From Polyangia bacterium (GTDB lineage: Bacteria; Myxococcota_A; Polyangia; Polyangiales; Polyangiaceae), in contig JAUHZF010000028.1 in assembly GCA_030426145.1 (NCBI GenBank), positions 1 to 44,220 on the forward strand: 44,220 bases of DNA, in the 5' to 3' direction. The first letter of the stretch is position 1; the number at the start of each line of letters is the position of its first letter. A model generated the notes under the pieces. That model ran no database searches. It worked only from the letters and a program-made list of their open reading frames with translations, and was not told the origin of the DNA. Shown one piece after another: positions 24,124 to 33,586 of this stretch. Position numbers and translations under genes: made by a program.

Positions 24124-26919
24124 ATGCCACGAAGCCTTTGCAGCCCTTACCCCACGGCAATCGCGCTGCTTGCCGTCATGATGCTAGCAGGGCGGCCAAG
24201 GACCGCACTTGCCGCCGTTGACCACTCCCTTCGGATCGGGACGTTCAACGCCTACATGAAGGCTCCGAGGTCAGAAGGGTGCCCCGATGGCTTCACGGCC
24301 ATCGCCTTCCCCTGCGGCGGAGAAGACTGGGTGGTACACGGGCCCGATGCCTGTCCGGTGCTCTTTCCCTCCGGATACTGCGAACCTGGAAAGCACCCCA
24401 ACTACTCCAAGGCAGCGCTCCGTGTGGGGAGTCTGGACATCGCGGAGCGTATACGCAAGAGCGGCTATGACGTCATCGTCATCCAGGAGATGTGGTGGAA
24501 CGAGGCCGAGGAGATCCTCCGCGACGAACTCAAGGATGTCTACCCTTTCTACGTACAGCAGCTCAGCGAGTCTGGGGTTGGCGAAGGCTCGGGGCTGAAC
24601 ATCTTCAGCAAACTGCCGTTTGTCCCGATTGCGACCTCGTACGGCTCCACCGACCCGCTCGCGGACCTAACAAACCACGACTACCTCGTCGGTCTGAACG
24701 GGGTCGAAACCGAGTGTCGCTTCGTGTTCCTGGCAGACCCGCACCAGCAGCAGCCCGCTGCCTGTACGGACTTCGTCGCGTTTCAGGAGTTCGAAGCTGC
24801 CACAGGCGGCGAACTCTGGGCCAACAAGGGCGTCGGTCATGTTCGGGTTCAAAACCCCGACACCAACCGCATACACAACGTCTTCTTCACGCACCTCCAG
24901 GCAACGTACTCGGACGAGCATGACCCGGACAATGGCGCGTGGCATGGGTTTGCGGAACGGACGTCTCAAATGGCTCAGGTCCGAGAGTTCATTCTTCATG
25001 GCCAAGCTGGAGGCAACGACCTCATCGTGTTCGAGGAGCAGGACGTGTTCCTGTTGGGTGACCTGAACATTGACGGGGACCACTCCAACCCCCGAGATTC
25101 GAATGGCCCACCATACGACGACAACCTCTGGGAATGGTCGGAACGGTTTCGGAAGGGTGCCGCCTCACTGCACTGGGGATACTTCGCTGGGCAACTACAT
25201 GACACCTGGCAGTACGAGCATCCGATTCGGGATACGTTCGGCGTCCATGCTTCCGACTTCGGTCAGTCTGCTTCGCTGGGCAGCGGTATCCCGACACGGC
25301 TCGACTACATCCTGAGCAACACGGAAGCCTCGATCGATCCGCTCTGCAACCAGCACCCTCAACTCGCGAGGAACATGCTCTCGGGCCATCCACTGTTTCC
25401 TGGCGACGGTGCGAACCCGCCGGGAGGCAGGAACCAACTCGCCGATGGGTCCTCCGGTGTGTTTTCGCAGACGTTCCATAGCGACCACCTGGGGGTCAAC
25501 GCCCACTACAACAAGCGAGCCCCACACTGCTCGCCGTTGCTTCCCAACAGCGCGAGCGCAGTCTACGGGTCGAGCGACCATGGCGCTCGCGTGCTGCTCG
25601 CTCCAGAGGTCGGAAACCAGCCGAATGGTCTGAACGACCCCAATGCCTCAGGACAACTCATCGCAAATACGCTGGAGCATCCCGGCTCCGTTCAGTGGTA
25701 CTACCTCGAGTGGGACGGCAGCTACCTGATCGGTTTCGATGAAAACTCGCGCAGCCTGGGCTACCGCGTCCAAGTTTATCGAGGCGACAACCTCTCGCTG
25801 CCCATCAAGGCCTACGGAGCGCAAGAGCACAGCCAGCTCGTGGAAGGCCCACCGCCGCAGACTGGTGGGCCGCCACCACTCGTGCCGATGATCGGGCAGA
25901 AGTGGGTGCTTGAGGGTGGCCCCTTCTACTTGAAGGTCTACCATCCTGAGCACCAACATCGAGACTTGCCCGGAAACGCGTCAGGTACCTACGCGCTCGG
26001 GGTGGAGCGCCTCGGGTGCACGGACAAGAATGCAGATGCATGCCCGCTTCTGCCGAATACGGACAACAAGTTCGAGATGCCCTCGGGTGCCATCGGGTCA
26101 AGTCCGACACTGAACTCGATGTACTTCGAGCTGGCGGTGGAGCGCCTGACCGTCCCTGGAGTCCAGAACGTACGTTTCGATGTCTTCAACTACTCCCTCG
26201 ACCTTCTGGAGTCTGCGATCGTCGAACCCGATCCGACCACCGACATCGTGTCGACCATGGGACCGCAGACCCTACAGCAGCTGGGTATCACCGGTACCGG
26301 CGTCACCGGAACCGGCTGTAGCGGTACTGGGACCGCCGGTCTCCCGGGCTGCAATCTGAGCGTCCAGGCGGAGGTGCCCAGCCCTAGTGGCCCTGCTCAG
26401 AGGCTCGTTTGGCGCGTTCGACGACCTGGAGCGCCTACCGGGCACGTTTTCAACGTCGCGTGGAGCACCGATCTCACGGTCGTCTTCGGTGGTGGCATCT
26501 CCCCCTCGCTCTCGAACTCCCAACTCTATTGCAAGCAGGAGACGTCAGATGGCAGTCCGCACGATGAGATCGATGTGATGGTCACGGTCGATGGCGCGAC
26601 GATGCTCGATACCAGCATGGTCGAGCGTCTCCATGTGGGCAGCTTTGACACCGGCCAGTCGATCACCATGGACGATGTGCTAGGGCGGTTGGGTTGGCCC
26701 TGGAGGTATCGCAACGGCTTTAGCATCACGCTTGTCGAGGACGATCCCGTGGAGGACGAGTTTCACACGCTCAACATGAGCCCGCTGCCGGCGAATCCGC
26801 CCGGCTGGGGACCAGCTTCCAACGAGGGCCCGTCAGAGCTAGATTTCATTTGGGCAGGTGGTCACTACCGACAGAAGGTGATTTTCAGTCATGGTTTACA
26901 GGCATACTCTGCACCCTAG
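24124..26919 (+). CDS. Secreted sphingomyelinase C-like EEP-family phosphodiesterase with long C-terminal extension
   Basis: A 931-residue exported enzyme. The ATG at 24124 is chosen because it begins a signal peptide (SPYPTAIALLAVMMLA ending near TALAA). The EEP fold is complete: GTFNAY (residue 39), VIVIQEMWW (Glu near 121), FTHLQATY, LLGDLNIDGD (about 311), RLDYILSN and HSDHLGVN (about 454). The NKGVGHVRV and THLQA segments are those of bacterial sphingomyelinase C, so a phospholipid or sphingomyelin substrate is likely; a secreted DNase is the alternative. Residues 470-931 are unrecognised and include a Gly/Thr-rich stretch (GTGVTGTGCSGTG). The end overlaps the next gene by 29 bp. Confidence 0.78.
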   Translation: MPRSLCSPYPTAIALLAVMMLAGRPRTALAAVDHSLRIGTFNAYMKAPRSEGCPDGFTAIAFPCGGEDWVVHGPDACPVLFPSGYCEPGKHPNYSKAALRVGSLDIAERIRKSGYDVIVIQEMWWNEAEEILRDELKDVYPFYVQQLSESGVGEGSGLNIFSKLPFVPIATSYGSTDPLADLTNHDYLVGLNGVETECRFVFLADPHQQQPAACTDFVAFQEFEAATGGELWANKGVGHVRVQNPDTNRIHNVFFTHLQATYSDEHDPDNGAWHGFAERTSQMAQVREFILHGQAGGNDLIVFEEQDVFLLGDLNIDGDHSNPRDSNGPPYDDNLWEWSERFRKGAASLHWGYFAGQLHDTWQYEHPIRDTFGVHASDFGQSASLGSGIPTRLDYILSNTEASIDPLCNQHPQLARNMLSGHPLFPGDGANPPGGRNQLADGSSGVFSQTFHSDHLGVNAHYNKRAPHCSPLLPNSASAVYGSSDHGARVLLAPEVGNQPNGLNDPNASGQLIANTLEHPGSVQWYYLEWDGSYLIGFDENSRSLGYRVQVYRGDNLSLPIKAYGAQEHSQLVEGPPPQTGGPPPLVPMIGQKWVLEGGPFYLKVYHPEHQHRDLPGNASGTYALGVERLGCTDKNADACPLLPNTDNKFEMPSGAIGSSPTLNSMYFELAVERLTVPGVQNVRFDVFNYSLDLLESAIVEPDPTTDIVSTMGPQTLQQLGITGTGVTGTGCSGTGTAGLPGCNLSVQAEVPSPSGPAQRLVWRVRRPGAPTGHVFNVAWSTDLTVVFGGGISPSLSNSQLYCKQETSDGSPHDEIDVMVTVDGATMLDTSMVERLHVGSFDTGQSITMDDVLGRLGWPWRYRNGFSITLVEDDPVEDEFHTLNMSPLPANPPGWGPASNEGPSELDFIWAGGHYRQKVIFSHGLQAYSAP

Positions 26920-27346
26920 GCTCTTGCTCGGCTTCGCCATCGTTCACATCGGATGTAGCAGTGGCGACGGTGACCAAGCTGATATCCAGAGCATTGATGT
27001 AGCCGTCTCGGATGAACTCATCGTCAGCTGGGATGGTGGTGCGATCGGCGCCATCACGGTTGAATCTTGTGAGGGAGATCAGGTTGCGGATAGTTGCCCT
27101 GAACCGACCGGGGACTGCACGGGGCCAATCCAGTGGGCCTATGATGCCGCACCAAGCGTCGAGAACTCCGTTGTATCGCCGATCGAGTACGGAATTGCGC
27201 TCGGTGAGGTTCCCGCTTCCTCTAAGGACGACCTAGTTGCTGGTGCGCCGTACAGTGTTCGTGTCGATCGGTACAGTGCATGTGAGCCTGCCCGTGAAGG
27301 CTGCGTTCAGGTTGTGGCCTCTGGATGTGCCATCTTTCGGCCCTGA
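26891..27346 (+). CDS. Small exported lipoprotein (151 aa)
   Basis: Starts inside the 3' end of the sphingomyelinase-like gene, so the two are coupled. The N-terminus (RLLLGFAIVHIGCSSGDGD) is a lipoprotein signal with Cys at residue 22. The mature part is acidic and Cys-containing (SCEGDQVADSCPE; YSACEPAREGCVQVVASGC) and probably disulfide-bonded. No family recognised. It may be a partner of the upstream enzyme. Confidence 0.65.
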   Translation: MVYRHTLHPRLLLGFAIVHIGCSSGDGDQADIQSIDVAVSDELIVSWDGGAIGAITVESCEGDQVADSCPEPTGDCTGPIQWAYDAAPSVENSVVSPIEYGIALGEVPASSKDDLVAGAPYSVRVDRYSACEPAREGCVQVVASGCAIFRP

Positions 27347-27348
27347 AG

Positions 27349-28116
27349 ATGCGACGGCTGGGAGTCGTGGCAGTTGTCGGCATGTTGCTGGTGGGCTACG
27401 CGGCCACGCCGCTGCCTTCAGAGCCTGCGGAGCTTCGGTCGAAGCACTCGGAGGCTTCCCCTCCCGACGCTGGACCTCGTCTGGAGCAAGGTACCGAGGC
27501 TCGGCCCGGCTCGGCCTCAGTCGCCGCCCGGGTGGTCGCCGGCCAGCCGTGCCCCGGGGGGCAGATCGTTGTGCAGGGCGAGCTGTCCGGTAGTGAACCT
27601 GGGGCTGCGCTCCAGATCGGCTCTACCCGAGGAGATTTGGCGGTGGTCGACCTTCCGGAGCATACCCATGACAGCGGGACTGCGATCGATGTTCTCGCGC
27701 AGGTCGATGGCCGCGTCGTGGAGCATCATCGCCTTCCTGTCGATCTCGCGCCGTGCCCTGCGCGTGTTGTAGCTGTCGCTGAAAGGGTCGGGGCAACCAC
27801 CGTCCGGGTTCGCACTGCCCTTCTCGGCACGGCGAAGGACAACACGACACTCTACTACGACTTCGGCCAGGGCACCGTGCGAGCGACCAAGGCCAGGGAC
27901 GTCACTTTCGACTACGGCCCATGGGCCGAGGGCAGGCGTCTTCTTGTTTCGGTTGCCACCGAGGCGGACGCTTCCAACGCTCCTCCCGGGATGGTGGGGT
28001 ACGCCTTGGTTTCATTTCCTCGTCTTGACGATCTTCGCGCAACGTGGGCTGCCATCGATGCGAGACAAGCCGAGCAGAACGACCTGGCTAGGCGGCTAGG
28101 GTGGCGGAACCACTAG
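27349..28116 (+). CDS. Exported hypothetical protein (255 aa)
   Basis: ATG 2 bp after the previous stop. The N-terminus (MRRLGVVAVVGMLLVGYAAT) is a signal peptide or membrane anchor. The remainder is beta-rich (CPGGQIVVQGELSG; TTVRVRTALLGTAKDNTTLYY), consistent with two immunoglobulin-like folds. No catalytic motif seen. Third gene of a likely operon with the sphingomyelinase-like enzyme. Confidence 0.6.
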   Translation: MRRLGVVAVVGMLLVGYAATPLPSEPAELRSKHSEASPPDAGPRLEQGTEARPGSASVAARVVAGQPCPGGQIVVQGELSGSEPGAALQIGSTRGDLAVVDLPEHTHDSGTAIDVLAQVDGRVVEHHRLPVDLAPCPARVVAVAERVGATTVRVRTALLGTAKDNTTLYYDFGQGTVRATKARDVTFDYGPWAEGRRLLVSVATEADASNAPPGMVGYALVSFPRLDDLRATWAAIDARQAEQNDLARRLGWRNH

Positions 28117-28279
28117 ACGAAACCCCAAGGACCTGGCCCCTGGGGCTGCCTGCCTGCGTCGCGCGGAGACTGTCGGCATCTGATCAGGTACTATCGGGAG
28201 TCGTGAAGCCGTCGAGGCAAGTGCGTCAGGATGACGAAAGCATGAGGCTCGCTGGCCCCTCTGGCGCTTCTTTCTGCGA

Positions 28280-28972
28280 ATGAAAAACGCTCCAGCAACG
28301 TTCAGGGTCGGCGTTGCCACACTGATGGCCAGCCTCTTGGTCGCGCCGAGCACCTCAGCGCAGACAGCGAGGGAGAAGTCCGAAACGCCGATAACCGCTT
28401 CTCCGTCGCAGAACCCTACCTCTTCAACGTCTCGTGCCACGTATCTGCCGCGCCAGTACGAGGGACATGGCATGCCGTCCTGGCTTCGTCATGCGCGTGA
28501 TGATGAGGAAGCTGGTGAGGTCTGCATGCCCCGCGTCATCTACGACTGGGATGAAGACGAGGAGCTACCACCTGGATACCGACTCGAGAAGCGCCTCCGG
28601 AAAGCTCACCTTCATGCGGGGGTAGTGACGCTGAGCGCTGTTTATGGAGTAACCGCGGCGGCGACCATCGCGCCGTTCGGCCAGGCCAAGAACGCGGATG
28701 ACCGACGCGCGGTCGCTCCACTCTTCGTCCCTGTTGCGGGGCCGTTCATCGCGATGGGGACCCTCCGAACTTCAGACTTGCCACCGGTCGCCGTCGTCCT
28801 AGGGCTGTCTGGGGCGGCTCAGAGTGTTGGGCTCGGCCTCCTCATTGCGGGTCTTGCCGCCCCAAGGACGGTGCTCGTCCGAAGTTACGATGAGGGTGAA
28901 GACACCTCTTGGTCCTTGTCGCCAGTCGTTTCTCCAAGGGACGGCGGGTTGAGTCTACGAGTAACGTTCTGA
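28280..28972 (+). CDS. Membrane protein with DWDEDEELPPGY motif, copy 1 (230 aa)
   Basis: A signal peptide (VGVATLMASLLVAPSTSAQ) is followed by a polar linker, then the motif YDWDEDEELPPGYRLEKR, then hydrophobic segments (GVVTLSAVYGVTAAATIAPF; VPVAGPFIAMGTL; VAVVLGLSGAAQSVGLGLL). From memory, this acidic PPGY motif followed by hairpin-forming membrane segments recurs in myxobacterial genomes in proteins of unknown function. The stop overlaps the next start by 1 bp. It is paralogous to the next gene. Confidence 0.6.
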   Translation: MKNAPATFRVGVATLMASLLVAPSTSAQTAREKSETPITASPSQNPTSSTSRATYLPRQYEGHGMPSWLRHARDDEEAGEVCMPRVIYDWDEDEELPPGYRLEKRLRKAHLHAGVVTLSAVYGVTAAATIAPFGQAKNADDRRAVAPLFVPVAGPFIAMGTLRTSDLPPVAVVLGLSGAAQSVGLGLLIAGLAAPRTVLVRSYDEGEDTSWSLSPVVSPRDGGLSLRVTF

Positions 28973-29676
28973 TGATCGGCTCCCACGGTACCCCCTCCTC
29001 GTGGTGTGTGGCGATCGGCTACATGCTAGCGACGATCGCGCTCAGCGTTTCGACCCGGCATGCGTCGGCCGCTACGACCGACCCGCCACCGCCGGGCGGT
29101 GCGGTGACAGCCGGCTCAGCAAGACCACCCGTGCCATCGCCGTCCGCGTCCACCTCACTTCGTTCGAGTTCGAGTACCCCGGAGCCGAAGTCAGCGGCAA
29201 AGGCTCCAGAACGCCCGTATTGCGCCGCGCTGCGCCTTCCCGCTCCGTGCCGCCCGGCGGTGATCTCCGACTGGGAGCCGGACGAGGGTATCCCACCCGG
29301 TTACGAGGTAGAGAAAAGATTTAACCTTGCGCGGCTCATCACCGGCTCGGTCGGGATGGGAACGTTGTGGTTGGCCACAATGGTGACGGTTCAGCTCTTC
29401 GATGGATCGGCGGGAGAAAGGGCCGCAGCATACGTGCCTATCGTGGGGCCCCTGATGGCCATCAGCACGCTTGAGGCCAAAGGCGCAGAGGCCTCGGTCT
29501 TAACGGTCTCTGGGCTGGGCCAAGCGGCGGGCTTCGTCCTCTTCCTCACGGGTTTTCTATCCGACGACGTCCTCATCCGGCCGAGTACGGAGACCATGGA
29601 GAAAAAGGCCTTCATGATGATCGCACCTCAGTTGGGGCAGAGGCACATCGGCCTCAAGCTCTGGGCCGAACTCTAG
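28972..29676 (+). CDS. Membrane protein with DWEPDEGIPPGY motif, copy 2 (234 aa)
   Basis: Tandem paralog of the preceding gene, sharing the order signal peptide, Pro/Ser linker, SDWEPDEGIPPGYEVEKRF motif and membrane segments (GSVGMGTLWLATMVTVQLF; YVPIVGPLMAISTL; GLGQAAGFVLFLTGFL). ATG at 28972 overlaps the upstream TGA. Sequence divergence is large outside the motif and membrane parts, so the duplication is old. Function unknown. Confidence 0.6.
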   Translation: MIGSHGTPSSWCVAIGYMLATIALSVSTRHASAATTDPPPPGGAVTAGSARPPVPSPSASTSLRSSSSTPEPKSAAKAPERPYCAALRLPAPCRPAVISDWEPDEGIPPGYEVEKRFNLARLITGSVGMGTLWLATMVTVQLFDGSAGERAAAYVPIVGPLMAISTLEAKGAEASVLTVSGLGQAAGFVLFLTGFLSDDVLIRPSTETMEKKAFMMIAPQLGQRHIGLKLWAEL

Positions 29677-29681
29677 AACTA

Positions 29682-29706
29682 CTCCCGCGCGCCGAACGCA
29701 CGGGAG
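29682..29706 (+). terminator. Hairpin after the paralog pair
   Basis: CTCCCG (29682-29687) pairs with CGGGAG (29701-29706), 6 bp after the stop. Weak terminator candidate. Confidence 0.3.
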
Positions 29707-29766
29707 CTCGGACGCGATGCGAACGGAACTTGGCCACCCGGAGTTGACCGACATTCCATCGTCAGG

Positions 29767-30510
29767 ATGGCGCCACCGACACGCAACGAACTGCTCGAGG
29801 CACTCCGCGCCATCACAACCTTCATCTTGGACTGGGAGCATCGGCACGCCACGGAGGGACCGGAGGACGCATTCCCGCCAACAGGGGATTTGAACCACGC
29901 GCTGGACGATGACGGATGGCTTGAAAAGCAGGCGGTCGCAATCCTCAAGCGAAGCCGCAGCCAGGAGCGACGTCGGCGTCACGCTTTGGTGGCTTGGGTA
30001 CTCGTGGAGGTACAGGACCGCGTGGAACAACTGTTGCAGCTCCCCACGGAAGAACGTCAGCACAAGATATCGACCACAACCACGGACGCATGGAACCTCC
30101 TCCATCGACCGGCGGGCCTCACCGAATTGGCGGTGGACAGAGAGTGGGTCGAGCGCAACCTCGAGGAGCTGAGCGCCTGGCAAGAAAACCACCATGACTC
30201 CTCAACACGGGAGCTCCACGGTGAGGTGACTCGCAGAATCAAACCGCTCTTCAAGCAATTGCTGGGCGAAGACCTGAGCGGATGGTCCACCGTCCAGTCG
30301 AACGCCCGCGTTCTCCGAGGTAATGATGCCCGCCCAGCGTCGGCCATCACCTCGATACAGGAGCTTGAGTACGCCGTAATGCGCGGGCACCTGGCCGAGG
30401 CCGACACCGAACGGAGGCTTCGGCTTTTCCTCGAAGCGGAGGGTTACCCACCAGCGGTGGTCGCCGCCTTTGCAAGGTTCCACCGCTGTGTCACCAAGGC
30501 CGCCGAATAA
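29767..30510 (+). CDS. Hypothetical helical protein (247 aa)
   Basis: ATG at 29767 with no strong ribosome site. The protein is soluble, acidic-basic mixed and predicted helical throughout (ELLEALRAITTFILDWEHRH; HALVAWVLVEVQDRVEQLLQL; EVTRRIKPLFKQLLGEDLSG). No family recognised. It lies 54 bp before the primase-helicase on the same strand, so it may belong to the element's replication region. Confidence 0.55.
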   Translation: MAPPTRNELLEALRAITTFILDWEHRHATEGPEDAFPPTGDLNHALDDDGWLEKQAVAILKRSRSQERRRRHALVAWVLVEVQDRVEQLLQLPTEERQHKISTTTTDAWNLLHRPAGLTELAVDREWVERNLEELSAWQENHHDSSTRELHGEVTRRIKPLFKQLLGEDLSGWSTVQSNARVLRGNDARPASAITSIQELEYAVMRGHLAEADTERRLRLFLEAEGYPPAVVAAFARFHRCVTKAAE

Positions 30511-30564
30511 TCGCGTGGAATTACCCGGGATCATGCCCGGGGCAGAATTCGGTTTCGTCAGGAG

Positions 30565-33297
30565 GTGACGTCTCTCCCGAAGAAGAACGGCAGCCAGCCC
30601 TCAGTCCTCGTCGTCGCCCACAACCGGATCCCAGCTCATCCGAAGCCCAGCCACGCAGACATCGTGGCCCTCGGCGTCGGGTTGAGAGCGGTGTATGCGA
30701 CCGACGCCCACTTCTCCCCGTACGAGCCCTCCGTCCCGTACCGGCTCAAGACGGAGTCGCTGCGGCAGGGGGAGCACGCGACCATGTCCGCGCTCGTCTT
30801 CGACTTGGACGACGCCAAGTCGAAGCGAGCAAAGCAGGCTGCGTCGATGCTCTGGCGGACCGAGACCTCGACGAAGGTCGGCCAGGTCTTGAGTGTGTTG
30901 CCTGGCGGCTTCTTCTACTGGACGCGAGGCGGTGCTCGTCTCATCTACCGCCTCCACCAGCCCCTCGTCGTCCGCTCGGAGAGCGACGCACGCGAATGGC
31001 AGATGTTGTACATCTGCGCATGCCTCGTCCTGCGCGAACACCATCTCAAGGCGGATATGGCCTGCAAGGACTGGGCTCGCCTGTTCCGCTTGCCGCACGC
31101 GACGAGGGCGGGCTCCGCCCAGCCGGAAAGCCTCGGCACCCACGGTGACCCTGAAGACATCGGGGTTTGGACGCTCACCACGTTCCCCAGCGCACTCAAG
31201 GCAGAGGCCGAGACGTTGCTGGCAAAGAAGTACCGCAAGAAGGCGCCGCGCATCACCACCGTCAAGGCACGCCGAACCTCCGATACCCATAGTGGATATC
31301 GCGACGAGCACTCAGTCCTCTACTTCGCCTTCCAGTCGCGCGGCTGGCTCGGAGCCCGTGTAGAGCCTTCAAAGTACAACGTGGTGTGCCCATTTCGCGA
31401 CGGTCACAGCACCGGGGTCGACCAAGACAACTCGACCGTCTTGTTCGACGACAACTTGCACGGCACGGTGTTCTGCTCGCACACGTCGTGCTCGATGCGG
31501 CAGCAGCCCGACTTCTTCGGAGTGTTCAGCGACGACGAGCTCGACCGAGCGCTGGACGCCAAGCACAAGGCGTCCGGCCGTGCGCTGGTGCAAGTGGGAC
31601 CCGATGAGTACCGCGTCCTCGAGGAGGTTCTCTCAGCGCTTCCCTCGAGCCGCATCTACATACACAACCGCGAGCTTGTCCTACCAGCTGTTGGCCATAG
31701 CGGGAGTGCGTCGCTTCGCCCTCTCTCGGAAGCGCGGACGCGCGTGGAGCTGAGCCGCCGGATCTATTTCTACACGGTGCGCGATGAGGCCCATCAGGAA
31801 GTGGCACCGCCCGTGCCTATCGTCCGAGCCATCCAAACCCACGGAGAGTGGCCGGGGTTGGACGACATTCGTGCCGTGGTCGAGGTTCCGGTGCTCCGGC
31901 AGGATGGAAGTCTGCTCTCGGTCCCAGGGTACGACGAGACAACGAAGCTGCTCCTCTTGCCCAGCGTCAACGTGAACGACAACTTCGCTGATCCGAGTCT
32001 CGAGGAGCTATGCGCCGCAAAGAAGCTCCTGCTCGATATCATCCAGGACTTTCCGTTCTCGTCCGAGCAGGCGAAGTCGGGGTTCCTCGCCCATTTGCTG
32101 ACCTTCTTCGTGCAGTACGCCATCACGGGACCGATGCCCCTGTTTGTCTACGACGCCAACGCTCCCGGCGTTGGCAAGACGCTGCTCGCAAAGATGGCAA
32201 TGCGGATGGGTACGGGCGTCGACGTTGCGCCGCAGAAGCTCGCCTCCCGCGTCGAGGAGCAGCGCAAGGTCATCACCAGCCTCACGAGAGATGGTTCTCG
32301 GGCCGTTCTCTTCGACAACGTGGTCGGCAGCCTGGGGAGCAGCGTGCTCGACATCGTCGCGACCACGCGCTTGTGGAAGGACCGGCTGCTCGGAGCCAAC
32401 ACCACGTACGAAGGCACCATCGACTTCGTCACGGCCGTCACCGTGAACAACGTCGTGCTGCGAGCGCGTGACACCGCGCGCCGAGTCTTGCCCATCCGAC
32501 TGGAGACCCTGGACGAACATCCGGAGCAGCGCGCAGGGCTGCGCATTCGGAATCTCAGCGGCTACGTTCGAGCGCGCCTCGATGCGTTGGTTTGGGCTGC
32601 CCTCTGCCTTCACCGACGGTGGGTCGTTGCGGGAATGCCCGACATGAGTCTCCCACCCTGGGGCTCGTTCGAAGAGTGGTCTCACTTTGTCCGCAACCCC
32701 ATCGTGTTTGCTGGTCTCGCCGACCCCTACGACCCGAATGCTGCAGTTGTCGCCCAGGCCGACGAGGAGACGGAGCAGGTCACGGCTCTCGTGGAGGGCC
32801 TCTCAGAAGCGCTGCGGCTGGAGCACAAGCCACGCATCACCGTGCATGACCTGCTGAGGCTCATCGACCGGCGTCGCGCCATGGGGAGCTTGCCCGCCGT
32901 TCTCGCCGCGTTCGAGGCGGTCGTCATTCAGCAGCGTGGCCCCGCTGCGGCTCGGAGTACCGGCGCGGTGGGCAACCTCTTCAAGAAGTACCGGACGCGT
33001 CCCGTGGGTGGGAGGTGGATCGACACGGCTGGGTTGGTGTCGGGGACCATGACTTGGACCGTGGCCTCGTCGGGTGGGTCTGGTGGGGGTGGTGGTTCTG
33101 GCTGCGGTCGTGGCCAGAGCGGGAGTCCCGGGGGGGTGGGGGGGCACCCCCACGGCGCTCCGTCGATACCATCGCAGAAGGACGGCGCCACCGGCGGCAC
33201 CATCCTCCTCCGGCACCCGCAGCCGAAACTGGGACAGACTATGGACTGGTCAGGCGGTGCCGACTGCCGCCCTCATCACGGTGAGGAGGTCCCGTGA
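30565..33297 (+). CDS. Primase-polymerase / SF3 helicase of an integrative element
   Basis: A 910-residue replication protein. The N-terminal part resembles archaeo-eukaryotic primases: ALVFDLDD with D80/D82 as motif I, TRGGARLIYRL as a variant motif II, and KADMACKDW followed by RLFRLPHAT as motif III. A zinc-binding segment (CPFRDGHS at 275, CSHTSCS near 304) follows. The C-terminal helicase has Walker A DANAPGVGKTLLAK (near 535) and a hydrophobic-DN Walker B (AVLFDNVV near 582). A Gly-rich tail ends the protein. GTG at 30565 overlaps its own GGAGG, so the true start is uncertain. Its stop overlaps the excisionase-like gene by GTGA. Such proteins initiate replication of phages, satellites and plasmids. 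Confidence 0.78.
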   Translation: MTSLPKKNGSQPSVLVVAHNRIPAHPKPSHADIVALGVGLRAVYATDAHFSPYEPSVPYRLKTESLRQGEHATMSALVFDLDDAKSKRAKQAASMLWRTETSTKVGQVLSVLPGGFFYWTRGGARLIYRLHQPLVVRSESDAREWQMLYICACLVLREHHLKADMACKDWARLFRLPHATRAGSAQPESLGTHGDPEDIGVWTLTTFPSALKAEAETLLAKKYRKKAPRITTVKARRTSDTHSGYRDEHSVLYFAFQSRGWLGARVEPSKYNVVCPFRDGHSTGVDQDNSTVLFDDNLHGTVFCSHTSCSMRQQPDFFGVFSDDELDRALDAKHKASGRALVQVGPDEYRVLEEVLSALPSSRIYIHNRELVLPAVGHSGSASLRPLSEARTRVELSRRIYFYTVRDEAHQEVAPPVPIVRAIQTHGEWPGLDDIRAVVEVPVLRQDGSLLSVPGYDETTKLLLLPSVNVNDNFADPSLEELCAAKKLLLDIIQDFPFSSEQAKSGFLAHLLTFFVQYAITGPMPLFVYDANAPGVGKTLLAKMAMRMGTGVDVAPQKLASRVEEQRKVITSLTRDGSRAVLFDNVVGSLGSSVLDIVATTRLWKDRLLGANTTYEGTIDFVTAVTVNNVVLRARDTARRVLPIRLETLDEHPEQRAGLRIRNLSGYVRARLDALVWAALCLHRRWVVAGMPDMSLPPWGSFEEWSHFVRNPIVFAGLADPYDPNAAVVAQADEETEQVTALVEGLSEALRLEHKPRITVHDLLRLIDRRRAMGSLPAVLAAFEAVVIQQRGPAAARSTGAVGNLFKKYRTRPVGGRWIDTAGLVSGTMTWTVASSGGSGGGGGSGCGRGQSGSPGGVGGHPHGAPSIPSQKDGATGGTILLRHPQPKLGQTMDWSGGADCRPHHGEEVP

Positions 33298-33497
33298 GCG
33301 GTCCTCTTCCAAGGTGGCTACCTCTCCCCACCGCTGCCACAGCCCTGGGCCTGACCGCGGCTGCCCTTCGTCGCACCCTCGAACGCAACGCCAAGGTCGG
33401 CGTGGACGGCACCGTCGAGGCCAACATCGACGGCGTTCGAGCGAGGAAATTCGGCCGCCTGTGGCGGGTCCACCTCGGGCCCGGCTGGAGCGTGTGA
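33294..33497 (+). CDS. Excisionase-like small DNA-binding protein (67 aa)
   Basis: GTG start in a 4-bp overlap with the primase-helicase. The sequence (LPLPTAATALGLTAAALRRTLERN, then the wing-like GVRARKFGRLWRVHLGPGW) has the length and helix-turn-helix-wing pattern of excisionase/MerR-like small regulators. The integrase gene follows 89 bp downstream, which favours a directionality factor. Confidence 0.6.
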   Translation: MSGPLPRWLPLPTAATALGLTAAALRRTLERNAKVGVDGTVEANIDGVRARKFGRLWRVHLGPGWSV

Positions 33498-33586
33498 CCC
33501 CATCCATGATGGGGCTCGTGGCCCCCCGGTAGAGTGCTACTCTCGGGGAGTCACGCAGCCCTGCGGAATGACCGGAAAGGCCGGCC

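Noticed and set aside
30524..30542. Two CCCGGG blocks as a terminator before the primase gene
   Set aside because: Each block is self-complementary, so a single clear stem cannot be assigned and there is no U tract.
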